NCBI GenBank assembly: GCA_964638895.1
Contig: CAZWYY010000009.1
Span: 1 to 64,000 of the forward strand
Reading direction: 5' to 3'
From: JAFGGG01 sp964638895
GTDB taxonomy: Bacteria > Spirochaetota > Spirochaetia > SZUA-6 > RPPD01
DNA length: 64,000 nt
The notes beneath the pieces are model-generated. The model was not told the origin of the DNA. It saw nothing but the letters and a program-made list of their open reading frames with translations, and did no database searches. The first letter of the stretch is position 1, and every line of letters begins with the position of its first letter. A program made the translations under genes and the position numbers. This document shows, piece by piece, positions 62,818 through 64,000 of the stretch.

Positions 62818-63471
62818 GTGGATGAATTTTACAGCATGTATGAGGACGAGTTTACGGGCGGCGCCAAAGGCGACGTGCTTTCCCTGGATCTGGCCCGAAT
62901 CTACAGGGAGTATGCCTATGCCGGACTCTGGTACGCCTGCGACAAAAACGAAGAAACATACATCGCCACCGAACTCTATTACGGCGGCGGACAGGTAAGT
63001 GAGCGTCCTCGGGATTTTTCTGAAGAAATTGCGGAGAACAGTTTTAAACATTCCCCACGGCATACCCTACGCAAGGACAGCGGCCTGGTCTGGATTGCCA
63101 TGCGTACCGAAACAAACAACTACTGCAAACTCAAGGCTTTTGCCGTGCAGACCGAAAATACATATATTAACTACAAGGTGATCCGCAACAGGGGCACGAG
63201 TTATGATACTTTGAAAAACGGGGTAATCAAGGGAACCGGCGCCGGTTTTTTCAAATTGGGCGTGGAGGACCGAACCGGGGAGATCGATTATAATGATACC
63301 ATTATGTTCGTGGTGATGATAAAAAACCTTCCCCCGCAGGACTGGTATTTTGACCCGGCCTACTTCGGGGTGCAGAAGCTGCCCATGCTGGTGCCGGCGT
63401 TTCTGTTTCCCGTCAGGCAGACGTACTCGGACTGGCTTGGCCAGAATCCCATGGACGGAGTGAGCAGGTAA
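62818..63471 (+). CDS. Protein of unknown function
   Basis: The 217-residue product starts at a GTG with AGAGG seven bases upstream; a TTG at 62770 would extend it by 16 residues. No signal peptide or membrane helix is seen. The sequence has many Tyr, Asp and Glu residues and no known domain. Its neighbours (a convergent helicase and a divergent leuB) give no clue. Confidence 0.65.
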   Translation: MDEFYSMYEDEFTGGAKGDVLSLDLARIYREYAYAGLWYACDKNEETYIATELYYGGGQVSERPRDFSEEIAENSFKHSPRHTLRKDSGLVWIAMRTETNNYCKLKAFAVQTENTYINYKVIRNRGTSYDTLKNGVIKGTGAGFFKLGVEDRTGEIDYNDTIMFVVMIKNLPPQDWYFDPAYFGVQKLPMLVPAFLFPVRQTYSDWLGQNPMDGVSR

Positions 63472-63511
63472 ACACCGTCACCCGAACAACACTTTAAACA
63501 AAGGAGCCGTT

Positions 63512-63811
63512 ATGCAGACAAGTATATTTTACGTAAAGGTCAAAGAGAATCTGGAGAAGGCGTTCAAGGATTTCTTTCCACATATGTCGTCCAATTATAT
63601 AAAGATGGGCAAACTGTTTAAAAAGGACAAACTGTACCCGGTACTGGCCATTGAAAAGGTCACGGTTTTCAGCAAGGACGGAACCGAAACCGAATCGGCC
63701 CGTTTCCTGGTGCCTTCAGAAAACAAAAATTTTCTCTGGATTCAGGCCGAGCTTTTTGAGTTTGTGGAAACCGAACCCAAAGAAAAACAGTCCAGGGCTA
63801 AAAAAGCCTAG
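63512..63811 (+). CDS. Small protein of unknown function
   Basis: 99 residues from ATG behind AAAGGAG. It is a soluble, charged protein with a Lys-rich end. No family was recognised. The 3' end overlaps the convergent helicase gene by 14 bases. It may form a unit with the gene 40 bases upstream. Confidence 0.65.
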   Translation: MQTSIFYVKVKENLEKAFKDFFPHMSSNYIKMGKLFKKDKLYPVLAIEKVTVFSKDGTETESARFLVPSENKNFLWIQAELFEFVETEPKEKQSRAKKA

Positions 63812-64000
63812 GCTGCCTGTACCGCTTTTCTTTTTCCGCGCAAGTCTTTTTTTCCTTATACTGGGCGGGAATTTCGTCGATGAAGCGGCTTCCGGTTTGT
63901 TCACACGGTCTGCCGAAGACCGTCCTTTTGGCCGCGTAGGTAATGTATGCCAGGTCCCGTGCCCGGGTAAGCGCCACGTAAAACAGCCTGCGTTCCTCCT
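63798..64000 (-). CDS. UvrD/PcrA-type helicase, C-terminal part
   Basis: On the minus strand, the open frame entering from the right edge reads EERRLFYVALTRARD, the motif VI-like region of superfamily 1 DNA helicases, followed by ITYAAKRTVFGR and SRFIDEIP as in PcrA/UvrD/Rep proteins. It ends with a TAG at 63798, overlapping the convergent small gene. Most of the gene is outside the window. It would unwind DNA in repair or plasmid replication; the exact subtype cannot be judged. Confidence 0.9.
   Translation of the reverse strand, partial: EERRLFYVALTRARDLAYITYAAKRTVFGRPCEQTGSRFIDEIPAQYKEKKTCAEKEKRYRQPRLF

Noticed and set aside
1..64000. tRNA, rRNA, prophage or transposase genes
   Set aside because: All larger gaps were read on both strands for cloverleaf-like or transposase-like sequence and nothing convincing was seen; a covariance-model scan would be needed to be certain.

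Overview
The window looks like chromosomal DNA of a spirochaete, most probably a Treponema-like member of the Spirochaetales. This rests on inference from gene content: many secreted proteins and lipoproteins with loose lipoboxes, a lytic transglycosylase next to a LysM protein, an mnmE-mnmG-rsmG operon, a FemX-like peptidoglycan transferase, chemotaxis proteins, many hybrid histidine kinases, and an AroD-AroE fusion. No rRNA or marker gene was available to fix the genus. No tRNA, rRNA, CRISPR array, intact insertion sequence or prophage was recognised.

Layout. 1-12.5 kb: a truncated hybrid kinase, a formylglycine-enzyme-like lipoprotein, a glycosyltransferase, a tiny YjfB-like motility protein, a decayed DAHP synthase, a receiver-kinase-receiver protein, then cell-wall genes (uppP, slt, a DnaK-like/LysM fusion) and a TPR protein. 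12.5-16.5 kb: rsmG, mnmG and mnmE on the minus strand. 16.6-23.6 kb: a four-gene signalling operon (7TM sensor, giant hybrid kinase, two response regulators), followed by a decayed second copy of the mnmE 5' end, so mnmE sequence brackets the cluster. 24-33.1 kb: an accessory, partly AT-rich island with small enzymes (PhzF, methyltransferases, QueG-like, PurN, DinB, ACT) and many broken genes (trpS, a deaminase, an alpha/beta hydrolase, a possible glycoside hydrolase). 33-40 kb: a chemoreceptor, a coiled-coil protein and a minus-strand set of four envelope proteins. 40-53 kb: mgtE, murB, cysS, an ECF sigma/anti-sigma operon ending in a transglutaminase-like protein with Ser in place of the catalytic Cys, a tandem cyclic-nucleotide-binding regulator facing a receiver-cyclase, and proA-proB-chorismate mutase. 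53-64 kb: a PAS kinase directly behind citrate synthase, a PAP2-like protein, the aroD-aroE fusion, a class V aminotransferase, femX, a leuB-like dehydrogenase, small unknown genes and the 3' end of a UvrD-type helicase.

How it fits together. cAMP is probably made by the receiver-cyclase and read by the neighbouring two-domain binding protein. Shikimate-pathway genes are scattered: aroDE and an AroQ mutase of eukaryote-like length are intact, while the DAHP synthase here is dead, so another must exist elsewhere or the pathway is failing. Cell-wall functions recur (uppP, slt, LysM, murB, femX). Several promoters match the sigma-70 consensus; two of them place the predicted transcription start on the start codon, pointing to leaderless mRNAs. 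The most unusual items are the DnaK-substrate-domain/LysM membrane protein, the Ser-for-Cys transglutaminase in a sigma-factor operon, the mnmE-bracketed signalling cluster, and a kinase reading frame that continues in frame after the citrate synthase stop without a normal start codon at its apparent N-terminus.
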